64,000 nucleotides of DNA. Source: Erinaceus europaeus. Taxonomy: Eukaryota; Chordata; Mammalia; Eulipotyphla; Erinaceidae. A program made the position numbers and the translations under genes. Below the pieces are notes generated by a model. It saw nothing but the letters and a program-made list of their open reading frames with translations. It had not been told where the DNA came from and searched no databases. Shown here piece by piece: positions 63,798 through 64,000 of the stretch (its first letter is position 1; each line of letters starts with the position of its first letter). The stretch lies in NCBI RefSeq assembly GCF_950295315.1, contig NC_080179.1, positions 75,044,368 through 75,108,367 on the forward strand, given 5' to 3'.

Positions 63798-64000
63798 AAT
63801 TGTGCCACATCCGCTTGGGCGCACATGTCATCATGTGCAAAGACCCAGGTTCGAGCCTTCTGTCCCCAACTGCAAGGTTGGTGGAAGCTTCAGGAGTAGT
63901 GAAGCAGTGTTGTGGGTATCACTCTTTCTTTCTCCTTCTCTGTCTCCCCCTTCCTTCTCAGCTTCTCACTGTCACTACTCAAAATAAATAAAATAAAATA
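63798..64000 (+). mobile_element. SINE-B at the window edge
   Basis: Head CCACATCCGCTTGGGCGCAC, box B GGTTCGAGCC, CT body, AAATAAATAAAATAAAATA tail reaching the last base. Inserted into the ERV. Confidence 0.82.

Overview
The window is mammalian nuclear DNA, most likely from a hedgehog (Erinaceus or a close relative). It is dense in tRNA-headed SINEs of the type I know from hedgehogs (ERI-like; identification from memory, no search run). It also carries LINE-1 in several age classes, retroviral LTRs and one clear eutherian gene, AMER3. Nothing bacterial, no CRISPR array and no functional tRNA or rRNA gene was seen.

Genes. Three loci matter. (1) AMER3, minus strand, 57689-59869: one large coding exon with a splice acceptor just upstream of the ATG. 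It encodes an APC-binding regulator of Wnt/beta-catenin signalling. (2) A full-length, open TMBIM6 (Bax inhibitor-1) retrocopy, minus strand, 16750-17877, with a poly(A) remnant and 12-bp target-site duplications (TSDs). (3) A CpG island at about 32.3-33.0 kb containing a good Kozak ATG, 13 codons and a splice donor on the minus strand, probably the first coding exon of the next gene. By remembered human gene order (AMER3 then ARHGEF4, same strand) ARHGEF4 is the best guess, but it is unproven. A weak signal-peptide-like exon lies at 36454-36521 on the plus strand.

Mobile DNA. Working family names used here: SINE-A, about 270 bp (350 bp with an extra 3' module), tRNA-like head, CT-rich body, AAC-rich then AAATA-rich tail; SINE-B, about 210 bp, different tRNA-like head and CT-rich body; SINE-C, about 150 bp, ending in AAATAAATAAAATCT-like sequence; SINE-D and SINE-E, older and more diverged tRNA-headed families; family F, an unnamed retroposon up to about 370 bp. 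A full-length but dead L1 (44148-49997, minus) has matching 14-bp TSDs. Three LTRs (21455-22001, 39829-40205, 63289-63706) share R-U5 features; the last is joined to a polypurine tract and internal sequence running toward the right edge. A short insertion at 53476-53752 encodes the C-terminal tail of a non-L1 LINE polymerase and sits inside an older L1.

Layout. 0-9.4 kb: old L1 pieces broken up by SINEs. 9.4-16.2 kb: unique sequence, an inverted SINE-A pair and an old L1. 16.7-17.9 kb: TMBIM6 retrocopy. 18-31 kb: SINEs, a solo LTR, microsatellites and a SINE-derived minisatellite. 31-39 kb: GC-richer, CpG island. 39-44 kb: LTR and SINEs. 44-50 kb: full-length L1. 50-56 kb: SINEs, CA minisatellite, nested LINE. 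56-60.5 kb: AMER3. 60.5-64 kb: SINEs, a second SINE-derived minisatellite, ERV. Element edges without stated TSDs are accurate to roughly 5-20 bases.
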